A stretch of DNA of 34,069 bases from a virus. Position 1 is the first letter of the stretch, and each line of letters opens with the position of its first letter. Below are positions 1 through 8,711 of the stretch, one piece after another. The position numbers and the translations under genes are program-made. The stretch is from positions 1 through 34,069 of the IMG/VR virus record IMGVR_UViG_3300037558_000760; one strand, written 5' to 3'. The notes under the pieces are model-generated. The model saw only the letters and a program-made list of their open reading frames with translations, made no database searches and was not told the origin of the DNA.

Positions 1-1887
1 AATATTTGCTTTATTATCTTCAGGACTGATTTTGATTTTTTTTGCTTCGTATCTAGCTAATTTTTCTTTATATCTTGGTCTTGCGTCTTGGATTATAGAT
101 TGTATAGCTTCTTCCTTAGAGGAATATTGTTTTGACCATTTCGTTAATGGAAACCCAAAATTTACAGGTTCATTATTGTCATCTAAGATGTTTTCCACCC
201 GATACCCTAACTCCCCAATCCATTTATTCTCGGCAATTTGTATAAGCTTTATATTAGCTTTAGGATCGCCTATAATATTCTCTGGCTTTACATCAGTTTG
301 AATATTATACCCACCACCTTTACTTGGTTCAGGAAAAGTTTGCCCAGCTTCGGTTGGAGACTGTGGAGAGGTTTTTTCAACCGTAGGCTGGGCAGAGTTG
401 TCACCAGCTTTGAATAAAGTGTCGTTATTCTGGGGAATATTGAGCGAGGGAGAGTTATCAATATTGCCAACTGGTGAGGAAGAAAACATACTTACGTTTG
501 GTGAAGCAGCGGAGTAATTGCTACCATCTAAATCTTTAATCGCAGTCATCTGTGCTATTCGATCATCAATAAAATCGCTTCTAGCCTGTTTGGTTTGTTT
601 TTCTTGCTTCGCTTGGGCATTAGCACCAGCAACAGCAGCTGTTATTTCTACTGGTCCGAGAATTAACTCAAGCAAACCTTCAAGCATTACTTCGCCCTTA
701 TTAACTCCTTCGGGTCGATTGCCAAATCTCTCTTGCGTTTTTTGAGCAACATATTCTCCAGCTGCCCCGAACCCACCTTGTTGAACAACTTCACCTACGG
801 AAGCTATTGCTTTGCTCGTAACACCTTTTGGTGCCATTTGTAGAAGCTTGCCAGCAAACCCCATAGATAACGCATCAAAGACTGCAATCGGAATAGCGTA
901 TTGATTAGCTTTTCCTCGAAATTCATCCCAAAAATCTTGATCTTGCAATACTAACATAACTGCTTCGTCGTTATTAATATCTATTCCAGTTTTTTGTAAT
1001 TCTTCTAACATTGAAGAAGCAAATGTAGTGGAATAAGTCATTAATCCAGCACCAGCAGCACCAGCAATAGGTTGACCAGCCAATGCTCCAAAAGTAAAAA
1101 CTCCTAAAGAAGCTGCTGACCGAGGTAAACTTTCTCCAAAAACGTATATTGATGCTCTTGGCTCTTGAACAATATTTACTAATGCTTCTGTCCAGGTTTC
1201 GGATTTCATTATTCGTTCTAAACCAGCATTTACTTCTGGGGGTCTTGCTGGTGTAATTCTATTATATTCAGCTATGTTTTTTGCAGCCGATCGGACATCA
1301 CCACCAACAAAAGTAGATAAAAGAGATAAACCTTTCTTTGCTTCAATCGTTCCTCTGGATAACGCATTTGACGCAGCTTTAAAATTGTTGGCATCTCTAG
1401 CTCTTTGGTTGTATTCAACTCTGGATATTTCGCTTGTCATATTTTTAAAGGCAGAACCAAAAGCTCTTTGTTTTGGAGTAAAATAAAATTTACCATTTCT
1501 ATTAGTAAGACCAGAAGTTTGTGGATTAATATTTGGAACTAAGGATTGCTGCTCCGTCATGTCAACATTTGGCAACCCTCCAAACCCCAAAGATCTTAAA
1601 TCAGCCCATGTTTCTAGTTCCGGAACTTTAAATTGCGGGGGAACAAAACGATCTGCTTCTGGTGGTGTCCCCAGCGTGGAAACAGGAGGGATCATTGGGC
1701 TAACCGCCTCGCTAGACACACTGGGAGGAAACGTCTGGCTGTTGCCAGCTGGGAACGAGGGAGAACCATCTGTGGACTGGTTTATTTGTTCATTGTTGGA
1801 CGGTAAATGCTGAAACAAGCCTTTTAATTTAGGTTTTGGAAGCTCCTCATCTATTGAGCGAAAGTTATCTGAAGTAAATAACCCCAT
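1..1887 (-). CDS. Large virion/ejected protein, N-terminal 629 aa (partial)
   Basis: An uninterrupted reading frame starts at the ATG at 1887 and is still open at the left edge, so the gene is truncated by the window. It begins 4 bp after the stop of the preceding gene. The first 90 residues are rich in Pro, Ser and Asn and look disordered. A Gly/Ala-rich hydrophobic stretch lies near residues 250-285 and a second near 400-420. After a second disordered Pro/Ser linker comes a mixed alpha/beta segment (about residues 545-629) containing IAENKWIGELGYRVENI. Size, position at the end of the virion operon and the Gly/Ala segments fit the very large internal proteins that podoviruses eject with DNA (T7 gp15/gp16-like role or polyvalent proteins). 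No catalytic domain is visible in this part. The role is inferred from context. Confidence 0.75.
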   Translation of the reverse strand, partial: MGLFTSDNFRSIDEELPKPKLKGLFQHLPSNNEQINQSTDGSPSFPAGNSQTFPPSVSSEAVSPMIPPVSTLGTPPEADRFVPPQFKVPELETWADLRSLGFGGLPNVDMTEQQSLVPNINPQTSGLTNRNGKFYFTPKQRAFGSAFKNMTSEISRVEYNQRARDANNFKAASNALSRGTIEAKKGLSLLSTFVGGDVRSAAKNIAEYNRITPARPPEVNAGLERIMKSETWTEALVNIVQEPRASIYVFGESLPRSAASLGVFTFGALAGQPIAGAAGAGLMTYSTTFASSMLEELQKTGIDINNDEAVMLVLQDQDFWDEFRGKANQYAIPIAVFDALSMGFAGKLLQMAPKGVTSKAIASVGEVVQQGGFGAAGEYVAQKTQERFGNRPEGVNKGEVMLEGLLELILGPVEITAAVAGANAQAKQEKQTKQARSDFIDDRIAQMTAIKDLDGSNYSAASPNVSMFSSSPVGNIDNSPSLNIPQNNDTLFKAGDNSAQPTVEKTSPQSPTEAGQTFPEPSKGGGYNIQTDVKPENIIGDPKANIKLIQIAENKWIGELGYRVENILDDNNEPVNFGFPLTKWSKQYSSKEEAIQSIIQDARPRYKEKLARYEAKKIKISPEDNKANI

Positions 1888-1891
1888 TATT

Positions 1892-3529
1892 CTATAGACC
1901 TAACATATTAGCAATTTTACTTGCTTGTTTGTATGTATAATTAACTTCTACAAAACTACTTATAATATAATCTCGATCAACAGTTACTTCTATTTGCTCC
2001 CCATTTGATCCAGTTTCTAAAACTGTGCCATCAGCTATTTTATTTCTTGCAAACTCATACATATAAGCTGGTATGCCAAAATCAAAACCTTCACGGCTCA
2101 TAACAACATCGCCCCTTAAATATGGTCGTAATGCGTCTTGAGCAGCTAACCTACCACTTTTCCCATTTTGATTTCCTAAATCTATAGTTGCTTTTGTTAC
2201 GATTTCATTGCGAAGAAAGTTCATAACTCCTTCTGGAACTTGATTAAATGCTCGTTTGTATGTTGGGCTTTCCGTATTAAGTCTGCTATCTATAACCGAT
2301 AACATTAAATTATCATCAGCCGTAGAAATATTATTTCTATCTCCGCCAGAACTTGATGCGTTGTCTTTACTATCCGTACCTCTAACTAAAGCCGTAGTAG
2401 CAGTACCGCCTGTTTGCTCTCCAGTTGGGAATGTCCATTTTTTAGTTTGCTCATCAAATGTAGCACCTATTTCTATAGCAACAGCACTTGGTACATACAC
2501 ATCTTTTTTACCTATAGTTAAAATAGCATCATCACCTTCGTCTTTCATGCCATCCATAACGAAATATCCATCTGCGTTTGCTGTTAAATTAAGTTTTGCT
2601 CCTGTTGTTGGATCAACTACAACTCTTTGATTTTTATTAACTGAAACCGTTATTGTTCTATTATCAAACTCGTATCGTTTGGTTGCCTCAATTCCTTCTG
2701 CCTGTGCGATGTCGGCAATATGCTGTTGATCTACTTTATATCGAGCCGTTGCATCTGCAAGTTCAGCTTCCATTTCAGCTATTTCTTCCTTACTTGTAGC
2801 ATTTGCTGCTGCTATTTTTGCTTCCGATATTCTCTTTTTTGCTTCAATAAAAATGTCAGTATTGTGTTTAGCAGTGTCCATTTTTATCGCTGCTGCCAGT
2901 TCTAGGTCTGCCAATTCAAGTTTGTTTGTTGCTTCAATATTGGCTTTTGATATGTCAGTCGCATTGTTTTGAGTTAATTCTGTATTTGCAAAACCTTCAT
3001 CGTAATATTTACCTGGATTATTACCGCTTAAAGCAAATCCTTGTCGCATTTTAGCTGGATCACCGCTTGTTATTAAACTTTCAACTAATCTTGATTTGCG
3101 TTCATCTCTTACGTTTCCATCAAGAGTTGCAGTTGAATTTGCTAAGTCATTTGCACCAGTAGCAAGTAATATATCTGCCATTACATTTGGTCGAACAAAT
3201 CCAGTTGAACCACCTGGAACAACACTACCGCCTAATTGTGGATTTGTACTTGGAAACAGCTGTTTCATTTTCCGCTGTTGGTTATAAATACTATCCCCAT
3301 AAAGTTCAGCATTTTCGTTAAACTTTTCTGCTTTCATTGCTTCTGCATTTCTACCTCTAGCCAATGCTTCATTTGCTAAAGCTGCTTGCAAACTATTTTC
3401 TGCCTGTGCTTTTCTTGCCGTCCCTAAAGCTATATCCGCATCATTGGACGCACTGCCGAGCAGGGCATTTGATAAATTACCAAAGGCTTGTTGGAGAAAA
3501 GGATCGAATTGATATGGATTAGTCGCCAT
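1892..3529 (-). CDS. Putative internal virion protein, 545 aa
   Basis: The protein starts MATNPYQFDPFLQQAFGNL. It has a long Ala/Lys/Glu-rich coiled-coil region (about residues 35-95 and 190-280), a beta-rich middle (about 285-365), a Ser/Gly/Asp linker near 380-400 and a globular C-terminus ending KIANMLGL. There is no signal peptide or membrane helix. It lies between two other presumed internal virion genes, 12 bp downstream of one and 4 bp upstream of the giant partial gene, with an AAGG ribosome site. Family identity is not recognised. Assignment as an internal/ejected virion protein rests on its place after the nozzle and GNAT genes and on its coiled-coil, alanine-rich composition. Confidence 0.7.
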   Translation of the reverse strand: MATNPYQFDPFLQQAFGNLSNALLGSASNDADIALGTARKAQAENSLQAALANEALARGRNAEAMKAEKFNENAELYGDSIYNQQRKMKQLFPSTNPQLGGSVVPGGSTGFVRPNVMADILLATGANDLANSTATLDGNVRDERKSRLVESLITSGDPAKMRQGFALSGNNPGKYYDEGFANTELTQNNATDISKANIEATNKLELADLELAAAIKMDTAKHNTDIFIEAKKRISEAKIAAANATSKEEIAEMEAELADATARYKVDQQHIADIAQAEGIEATKRYEFDNRTITVSVNKNQRVVVDPTTGAKLNLTANADGYFVMDGMKDEGDDAILTIGKKDVYVPSAVAIEIGATFDEQTKKWTFPTGEQTGGTATTALVRGTDSKDNASSSGGDRNNISTADDNLMLSVIDSRLNTESPTYKRAFNQVPEGVMNFLRNEIVTKATIDLGNQNGKSGRLAAQDALRPYLRGDVVMSREGFDFGIPAYMYEFARNKIADGTVLETGSNGEQIEVTVDRDYIISSFVEVNYTYKQASKIANMLGL

Positions 3530-3541
3530 GTTGCACCTTAC

Positions 3542-4135
3542 TTATTTTGGTTTCATCATTCCGTACCCAACGGCTGTTTGACCGCCTAGCTGCAAAGCTT
3601 GGGCAAGTGGGTTATATGCTTTTGCATTTGCAGCATTAAGTTCTGATCCGAGAACGTTGGCTGAACCCTGCATAAAAGCTCCCTGTGTTTGAGTATCCAT
3701 TGCCGAACTAGACAATGCTGGAGTTAAAGTTGAACTGAGATAATCTGAAAATGAATTAAGTTTAGCCAGCTTTGCTCTCTGACTTGCAGCTTTGGCAGCA
3801 GCGTTAGCCTGTTCAGTCATCACCGCATTAGCAATGATCGAGGGAACACCGCCTTGTGTCGGCACTTTCATTGGCATAGCTCTTGACTTCATTGCTGCGT
3901 AGCGATCCCCTAGAGCTTGTGTTGTACCCATTGTCCCAGCATCAAAGTTACCTCTGCCAAACATACCTGTTGCTGCTTCTTGGCTTTCCCTAGCAGCACC
4001 CTCGAACCCTTTTTGCCGTTCACGTTCATCGCCAAGATATGCTGATCTTGATTGCTGGGCTTTTTGTGCTGATCGGTTTTGCATACCGATGCCAGCAAGT
4101 TGAGCAGCCCCACCTAATAAAATTGGATTACACAT
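3542..4135 (-). CDS. Internal virion protein, gp14-like, 197 aa
   Basis: A small alanine- and glutamine-rich helical protein starting MCNPILLGGAAQLAGIGMQN. The short hydrophobic N-terminus begins with Met-Cys and is followed by a charged coiled coil. This is the usual look of the T7 gp14-type internal core protein that inserts in the outer membrane during DNA ejection. Its ATG overlaps the TAA stop of the upstream gene (TAATG), so translation is probably coupled. The C-terminal half is Ala/Gln/Ser rich and ends in a Gly-rich tail. The call follows from composition, gene order and the N-terminal pattern. No sequence motif proves it. Confidence 0.6.
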   Translation of the reverse strand: MCNPILLGGAAQLAGIGMQNRSAQKAQQSRSAYLGDERERQKGFEGAARESQEAATGMFGRGNFDAGTMGTTQALGDRYAAMKSRAMPMKVPTQGGVPSIIANAVMTEQANAAAKAASQRAKLAKLNSFSDYLSSTLTPALSSSAMDTQTQGAFMQGSANVLGSELNAANAKAYNPLAQALQLGGQTAVGYGMMKPK

Positions 4136-5502
4136 TATGCTATCATCCTTACGCTAGACCCAAATGGGGATTTCATTGTTGAAGTTTTTGTTGCTTCCTC
4201 GAACGGATCACGACCACCAGATTTTATGGCATCGGCAGCTGATATGGTTGAACCAGAACCTTCATAGCCTGGAGAGGCTGCTACGGCTTGAACATTGTTT
4301 TCACTTTCGTCAAAAGCCGTTGATAAATCATCTTCACCAAAATATTGATCGAAACCCTCAAACGCATTTATGTCGTCAAAATCAGCTTCGTTTGGGGTGA
4401 CTGAACTGTATTCGTTAAAAGGAGTAATGACATCAAACGAGTTAATAGCTTGCGTCTGATTTATATAATCTTCTGGGCTTGATCCATCCACGGCTAACGC
4501 ATTTAAACCGCTTAAAGTGCTGTCGTAAGTTCCTCCAAGTTGACCTTGAATACCACTTGTAAAAGCATTTGCTAATGTATTAATTGTTTCATCTTTTGCT
4601 CCATAAGCGTCATTAACTTTACCTAATCTTGCGTCAACATCGGTTTGATCGAGCAACCCTTGAGCCTTAATATTATTCCAAATACTTGCTTTTGCAGCTT
4701 CGTACTCGCTATCGTAATCTCCAGTTGCCAAACCAGTATAAGCATCGTTTAAATTCGTAATATAGCTGTCACCAAATTCTGCATATCTGTCAGACAATGA
4801 GCCTTGTTTTCTCGACAAAGCTGCATCTCTTTCGGCTATTGCTTCTAGCAATCCGTCCACTACTGATGGAACGCTTGCACCACCATTATCAGGAGGAGGG
4901 TCAACTATAACAGGTGGGTCAACTATAACAGGTGGATCTGTAACGCCATCATTATCTACATCTTCTGGGTTAACATCAGAATACACAACTCCACCAGTTT
5001 CCGTGTTATCGTTGTTCATTCCTGTTGCATCTTCAACTATTACTGCACCATCATTACTACCAGCCATACTTTCATCAAATTCAGCGTATGGGTAAAAGTT
5101 ATTTTCCTCTTGAAATTCTTCCCCAGTAATCGTGCCAACATACCCATTTGGAGGAAGAGTGCTTACCCCGATTGGATCACCAGTAACAGAATTTCCAGCT
5201 GGCAAATCTGAAGTACCTAATCCACCGCTGCCATCCCAAGACCATGTTGGGAATAGGTTATTCCAAAAATCAGCAATATCAAATTCAGCTATTTCCTCAA
5301 ATATTGATTTGTCATCTTGTTCATCATCTATGAAAGGGTTATTCGCACCTTCTTCTTGCAATTCTCCGAGGGTTTTACCACCGTCGTTGTTATTCCCACC
5401 ATTGATAGGTTTAGTATTAGTATTGTTATTAGTCCAACTATATGGGTTTGGGTCTGATACATTAACTGAGCCTACAAACCCACTGAGATCATCATAAGCC
5501 AT
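4135..5502 (-). CDS. Acidic internal virion protein with disordered N-half, 455 aa
   Basis: The N-terminal half (about residues 1-215) is very acidic and Asn/Gly/Pro-rich, with a duplicated PPVIVD unit near residues 190-202. It looks disordered. From about residue 218 the protein becomes helical (SVVDGLLEAIAERDAALSRK) and a segment of about 50 residues aligns without gaps to the 203-aa protein encoded just upstream, sharing L-x-D-x-YT-x-x-A, GL and R-x-GK positions. The C-terminus is again acidic and low complexity, ending KSPFGSSVRMIA. It sits directly between two internal virion genes with a TAATG junction downstream. I infer an internal or ejected virion protein that arose by duplication and acquired a long disordered arm. 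The exact role is unknown. Confidence 0.65.
   Translation of the reverse strand: MAYDDLSGFVGSVNVSDPNPYSWTNNNTNTKPINGGNNNDGGKTLGELQEEGANNPFIDDEQDDKSIFEEIAEFDIADFWNNLFPTWSWDGSGGLGTSDLPAGNSVTGDPIGVSTLPPNGYVGTITGEEFQEENNFYPYAEFDESMAGSNDGAVIVEDATGMNNDNTETGGVVYSDVNPEDVDNDGVTDPPVIVDPPVIVDPPPDNGGASVPSVVDGLLEAIAERDAALSRKQGSLSDRYAEFGDSYITNLNDAYTGLATGDYDSEYEAAKASIWNNIKAQGLLDQTDVDARLGKVNDAYGAKDETINTLANAFTSGIQGQLGGTYDSTLSGLNALAVDGSSPEDYINQTQAINSFDVITPFNEYSSVTPNEADFDDINAFEGFDQYFGEDDLSTAFDESENNVQAVAASPGYEGSGSTISAADAIKSGGRDPFEEATKTSTMKSPFGSSVRMIA
4899..4934. repeat. Perfect 18-bp tandem duplication inside the 455-aa gene
   Basis: The unit GGTCAACTATAACAGGTG occurs twice head to tail (4899-4916 and 4917-4934). 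The copy length is a multiple of three, so the duplication adds one in-frame PPVIVD unit to the disordered arm of the protein. The exact identity suggests a recent slippage event. Confidence 0.85.
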
Positions 5503-6114
5503 TTACTTAACTATCCTACTTGCATCATTAATTCTAAATAATGAAGATAATGGTTGTGCTTGTCCTCTCCTCGAAAGATCAGCATAAGTGGATAATCCAG
5601 CCGTTGCATTTGCAAAAGCATTTGCCAAAGGATCATAAGTTGGGAGTTGGGAGTTTAAAGCTGCTGCATTTATTGCAGACTGACTAGCTAATGCTGGGTT
5701 TGCTAAACTTAAATTTTGCGTAAGAAGATTATCTTTCGCACTGTTAATATTCCCCATTGCTGAAGTTTCATAACCCCTAGCTTTATCAGCAATAGAAGTT
5801 AATTGGTTATCGTAGCTTTCTTTTAGCTTTCCATACCGCTGTGCAGCTTCACTACTGTTCTGCAACCCTTTAGATGCTAATGCTAATCTTAATTCTTTCA
5901 TTCCTTGAGAGAACTGATCGTCAAGTTGTGGCATGGCATAGTTGGTATAGTTGTCGCCTAGACCTTTATAAAAATTATCATCAAACTGAGAAAATGTTCC
6001 TTCAATATTTTCTGCCCCAGACGTTATTCGGGCTTGCCGTTCAAGCTCCTCGGCTCTTTGCCTTTCGGCTTCTGCTGCTGCCATTCTTGCAGCCTTATTT
6101 GCTCCAAAACACAT
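5503..6114 (-). CDS. Internal virion protein starting MCFGANKAARMAAA, 203 aa
   Basis: The ATG at 6114 is chosen over an in-frame start 18 codons upstream. It forms a TAATG overlap with the preceding stop, has GAGG eight bases upstream, and gives the Met-Cys-Phe N-terminus typical of podoviral internal virion proteins. Residues 8-25 are a basic Ala/Glu/Arg helix. The core (about residues 35-130) is predicted helical and includes the segment shared with the 455-aa neighbour (LGDNYTNYA through YGKLKESY). The C-terminal third is Ala/Leu/Asn rich. Together with its neighbours it probably forms the internal core or ejection complex. The function is inferred from synteny and composition. Confidence 0.7.
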   Translation of the reverse strand: MCFGANKAARMAAAEAERQRAEELERQARITSGAENIEGTFSQFDDNFYKGLGDNYTNYAMPQLDDQFSQGMKELRLALASKGLQNSSEAAQRYGKLKESYDNQLTSIADKARGYETSAMGNINSAKDNLLTQNLSLANPALASQSAINAAALNSQLPTYDPLANAFANATAGLSTYADLSRRGQAQPLSSLFRINDASRIVK

Positions 6115-6626
6115 TAGTGAACCTCCAAACTCGTTTGAAACGGAACTGAGTAAGAACCTCTTACCCAAGCAAAATTTATAAAGTCTTCTTCGTTTTTACC
6201 GTATTTTCTAATGACACTTTCTTTTCTCATTCCACAAAACTCTAACCATCTATGTATCTCGTCGTATCCATCTATTGAATGGCACTCTACTCTATGAGCT
6301 TTGGCTCGATCTAATGCTGGTATGATATCATAACAAACCAGTTTTGTCAGCGAAAGTCCGATCTGTTTTATTTTGTCCGTCGCAAATAACCCCATACTCC
6401 AAACACCAGGACGAATTGGAACGTAGTTTAAAATAGCAATTGGTTCGCCATTGTCTGAACAGCAAGCCAAGCAGTTTCCACTTGCCGACCACGTTCTACC
6501 AATTTCGGTTGCTAATGTTTCTCTTGTGTCACAAAAGCTAACAGCTGATATTTCTAAAAAGTCACGTTCACGCATATTTAATGCAGTGAAATATATATCA
6601 GGGAAAGTAGCGTCACGGTAAATCAA
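6114..6626 (-). CDS. GNAT-fold protein, probable internal virion acetyltransferase-like (T7 gp13 position), 170 aa
   Basis: I place the start at the TTG at 6626, not at upstream in-frame codons. It overlaps the nozzle stop as TTGA, and an AAGGAGG site lies nine bases upstream. This gives an N-terminus MIYRDATFPDI, a usual beginning for phage GNAT proteins. The middle has beta strands (GEPIAILNYVPI, GVWSMGLFATD), and the end carries HRVECHSIDGYDEIHRWLEF followed by CGMRKESVIRKYGKN, the late part of a GNAT fold. The acetyl-CoA pyrophosphate loop (Q/RxxGxG/A) is not evident. It is placed between nozzle and internal virion genes, as is T7 gp13, which is a known acetyltransferase-fold internal protein. 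A structural rather than enzymatic role is likely. Confidence 0.7.
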   Translation of the reverse strand: MIYRDATFPDIYFTALNMRERDFLEISAVSFCDTRETLATEIGRTWSASGNCLACCSDNGEPIAILNYVPIRPGVWSMGLFATDKIKQIGLSLTKLVCYDIIPALDRAKAHRVECHSIDGYDEIHRWLEFCGMRKESVIRKYGKNEEDFINFAWVRGSYSVPFQTSLEVH

Positions 6627-8710
6627 CTTGCTTCGCCTCCTTCGTAATGTATAACAATCGTACCTATTTTTGCTGAACCAGACGTTGAACAAACAAGTTT
6701 TGGTGCAATATGAGTTGAATAACCCACCATACTAACTCGACCTAAACCATAAGTAGAACGTGATATTGTTGCGATTTCTTCCGTAGTTGTCAGATCTGTT
6801 GGGTCAGTTGCAGAACTGACAATCCATTCATTTTCACACGTTACATCAATCCCAACAAAATCTTTGCCTGTGGCTGGCGTTCCAGCGTCTAAAAACGGCA
6901 GTTGAATAGTAACAGTAGAGTTATCATAAGTATTAAAAGCTGTTCCACCAAAACTATAGATTGTATTACCAGAACGGCATAAGACCTGTTTGCCGTCATA
7001 CGCCCAGTTATCTATTGCAAATCCAGGTTCATAAACGCTCCATGCTGAAACTGAACTATTTGGAAAATAACTAAACACATATACTTTTTCTCCAATTGCA
7101 ATCATGTATCGCCCATCTTTAGGCTCTAAAATGGCTACGGCTCGTTTTGCTGTTTCAAAATCGGCTCTTATTTCTGGAGTAACAATGTCATCAATCGGAT
7201 TGCCAATATCAGAAGCGTATGCAGCATTAGAACTGTCTCTGGCTTTAAGGCTTCGTATGCCACTTTCAGCCAAATAAAATACATCATTCTCGCCAAACTC
7301 AACTACAGATTTAGGTGCGAAAGTTCCGGTATTGTTTAGAACTTGCATCTGAGCATTTAAAGATGCGTTTGCGTCAAGAAACCATATCTGAATTGCCTGT
7401 TCTGCAAAGATAGCAACATTGTCATAGTAACTGGCTACTGCTCTCAAATCTTCTGATCCAATAGCATTGTTAGAGAGGTTAATAAATCCAGCCCCAGTGT
7501 TAGCATCTGTCCATTCGGTCGGATCATTTGTTCCACTAAAATGAAGCAAACTATCCATAAGCGAATACATTTTTGATTTAACTGGGCGAACAAACTTTCC
7601 AGGTGTGTATCCGTTTACAGTTGAACTATCCGCACCTCCATTAAGAGAAGTCGCACTGGTAGGATCAAAAACTGTAGTAACATTGCCTGTCTTTGTCACA
7701 ACAACGGCTTTGGTATTAAAACTTGCACCGCTGGCTTTTGATATAATATTTACATACTCACCTACTGCTGTTGCCTCATATTCTGGGGAGCTTCTAAAAG
7801 TATTAATTTCTGCTTCTAATAAACTTGCTGTGTAAGCATGGCTGGTTTGCCATTTAACTTGGTTTTGGATGATAGAAACACCATCAACTGTAATGTTTGT
7901 AATAGCGTTATCAAGACCACCAGAAAAGGCAGTTAATGAACCAATATTTGCTGTACCTTCAACCGCACCTGATACTGCATAACCGTTTGAGCCAACGCCA
8001 ACTGTTACTGCGGTAATTGTAACCACCGCCCCAGATGCAGCAGCCGTATAGTTAGGTACGCTTGTGTACCCATTTATATTATTTGCTATCGCTGTAGCTG
8101 TTGTAGAATTATTTCCTGTGTGAGCAACTGTAGTGCCGTTAACTTGAACATTATTGACATAAATTGCCCGAATTGAATCTGAGCTAAATGAAGACCCAGC
8201 TGTAACGGCAAATGAACCAGTGGCAGATGTCCCACCTAATGTCCCACCAGTAATTTTTATTGTGGCTCTCGCACGACCATCAAACCAATCGGTAATTCTT
8301 TGCATAACATTACTGGTGTCTTCGTAATAATGATATATACGACCATCAGCAAATTGAGCAATTGCATAAACTCGACCGTTATAAAAAGTTACGTCAAGGA
8401 CACTTGTTAAAGCCGTTCCGCTTGGGTGGACTAACTGCTTGTAGTTAATATTGCTCGGAGTACCAGAAGGAAACGTGACTGATCCAGCTGCAACCGACCC
8501 AAAGACATATATTTGACCACCAGCAGCTGCTAGTCCAGTAGTGTTCGAGGGGAGGGTAGCTAAACTAACAAACGCTGGTCGCTTTTCAATTTCACCGCCC
8601 CTAGTTATGTGGGCATTAGTAAGTTGAACGAGAGTACCTGGAACAGATGTAAGATCCATCCTTCGCTTGTCCAAACCACCTCGAAAATCTGATATATACA
8701 CATAAGGCAT
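6623..8710 (-). CDS. Tail nozzle protein (tail tubular protein B-like), 695 aa
   Basis: A beta-rich protein starting MPYVYISDFRGGLDKRRMDL, followed by a TNAHITRGGEIEKRPAF segment. This 'FxGGxD.RR...GTLxxLxNAxITRGGEIEKRPAF' pattern is typical of podoviral nozzle or stabilisation proteins that form the distal tail tube. Repeated beta-propeller-like motifs with Gly-x-Ile-Tyr/Val-Phe follow (GGQIYVFGS, NGRVYAIAQF, GRMIAIGEKVYVFSY). A Thr/Val/Gly-rich insertion (about residues 145-350) looks like a repeated Ig-like or stalk domain. It lies 1 bp from the tail tube adaptor gene and overlaps the GNAT gene. The length is close to T7 gp12 (about 800 aa). The assignment combines motif pattern and gene order. 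Confidence 0.8.
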   Translation of the reverse strand: MPYVYISDFRGGLDKRRMDLTSVPGTLVQLTNAHITRGGEIEKRPAFVSLATLPSNTTGLAAAGGQIYVFGSVAAGSVTFPSGTPSNINYKQLVHPSGTALTSVLDVTFYNGRVYAIAQFADGRIYHYYEDTSNVMQRITDWFDGRARATIKITGGTLGGTSATGSFAVTAGSSFSSDSIRAIYVNNVQVNGTTVAHTGNNSTTATAIANNINGYTSVPNYTAAASGAVVTITAVTVGVGSNGYAVSGAVEGTANIGSLTAFSGGLDNAITNITVDGVSIIQNQVKWQTSHAYTASLLEAEINTFRSSPEYEATAVGEYVNIISKASGASFNTKAVVVTKTGNVTTVFDPTSATSLNGGADSSTVNGYTPGKFVRPVKSKMYSLMDSLLHFSGTNDPTEWTDANTGAGFINLSNNAIGSEDLRAVASYYDNVAIFAEQAIQIWFLDANASLNAQMQVLNNTGTFAPKSVVEFGENDVFYLAESGIRSLKARDSSNAAYASDIGNPIDDIVTPEIRADFETAKRAVAILEPKDGRYMIAIGEKVYVFSYFPNSSVSAWSVYEPGFAIDNWAYDGKQVLCRSGNTIYSFGGTAFNTYDNSTVTIQLPFLDAGTPATGKDFVGIDVTCENEWIVSSATDPTDLTTTEEIATISRSTYGLGRVSMVGYSTHIAPKLVCSTSGSAKIGTIVIHYEGGEAS
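6636..6642 (-). promoter_or_regulatory. Ribosome binding site deciding the TTG start of the GNAT gene
   Basis: On the minus strand AAGGAGG ends nine bases before TTG at 6626. It lies inside the nozzle coding sequence. The alternative upstream starts have no comparable site. Confidence 0.7.
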
Positions 8711-8711
8711 A

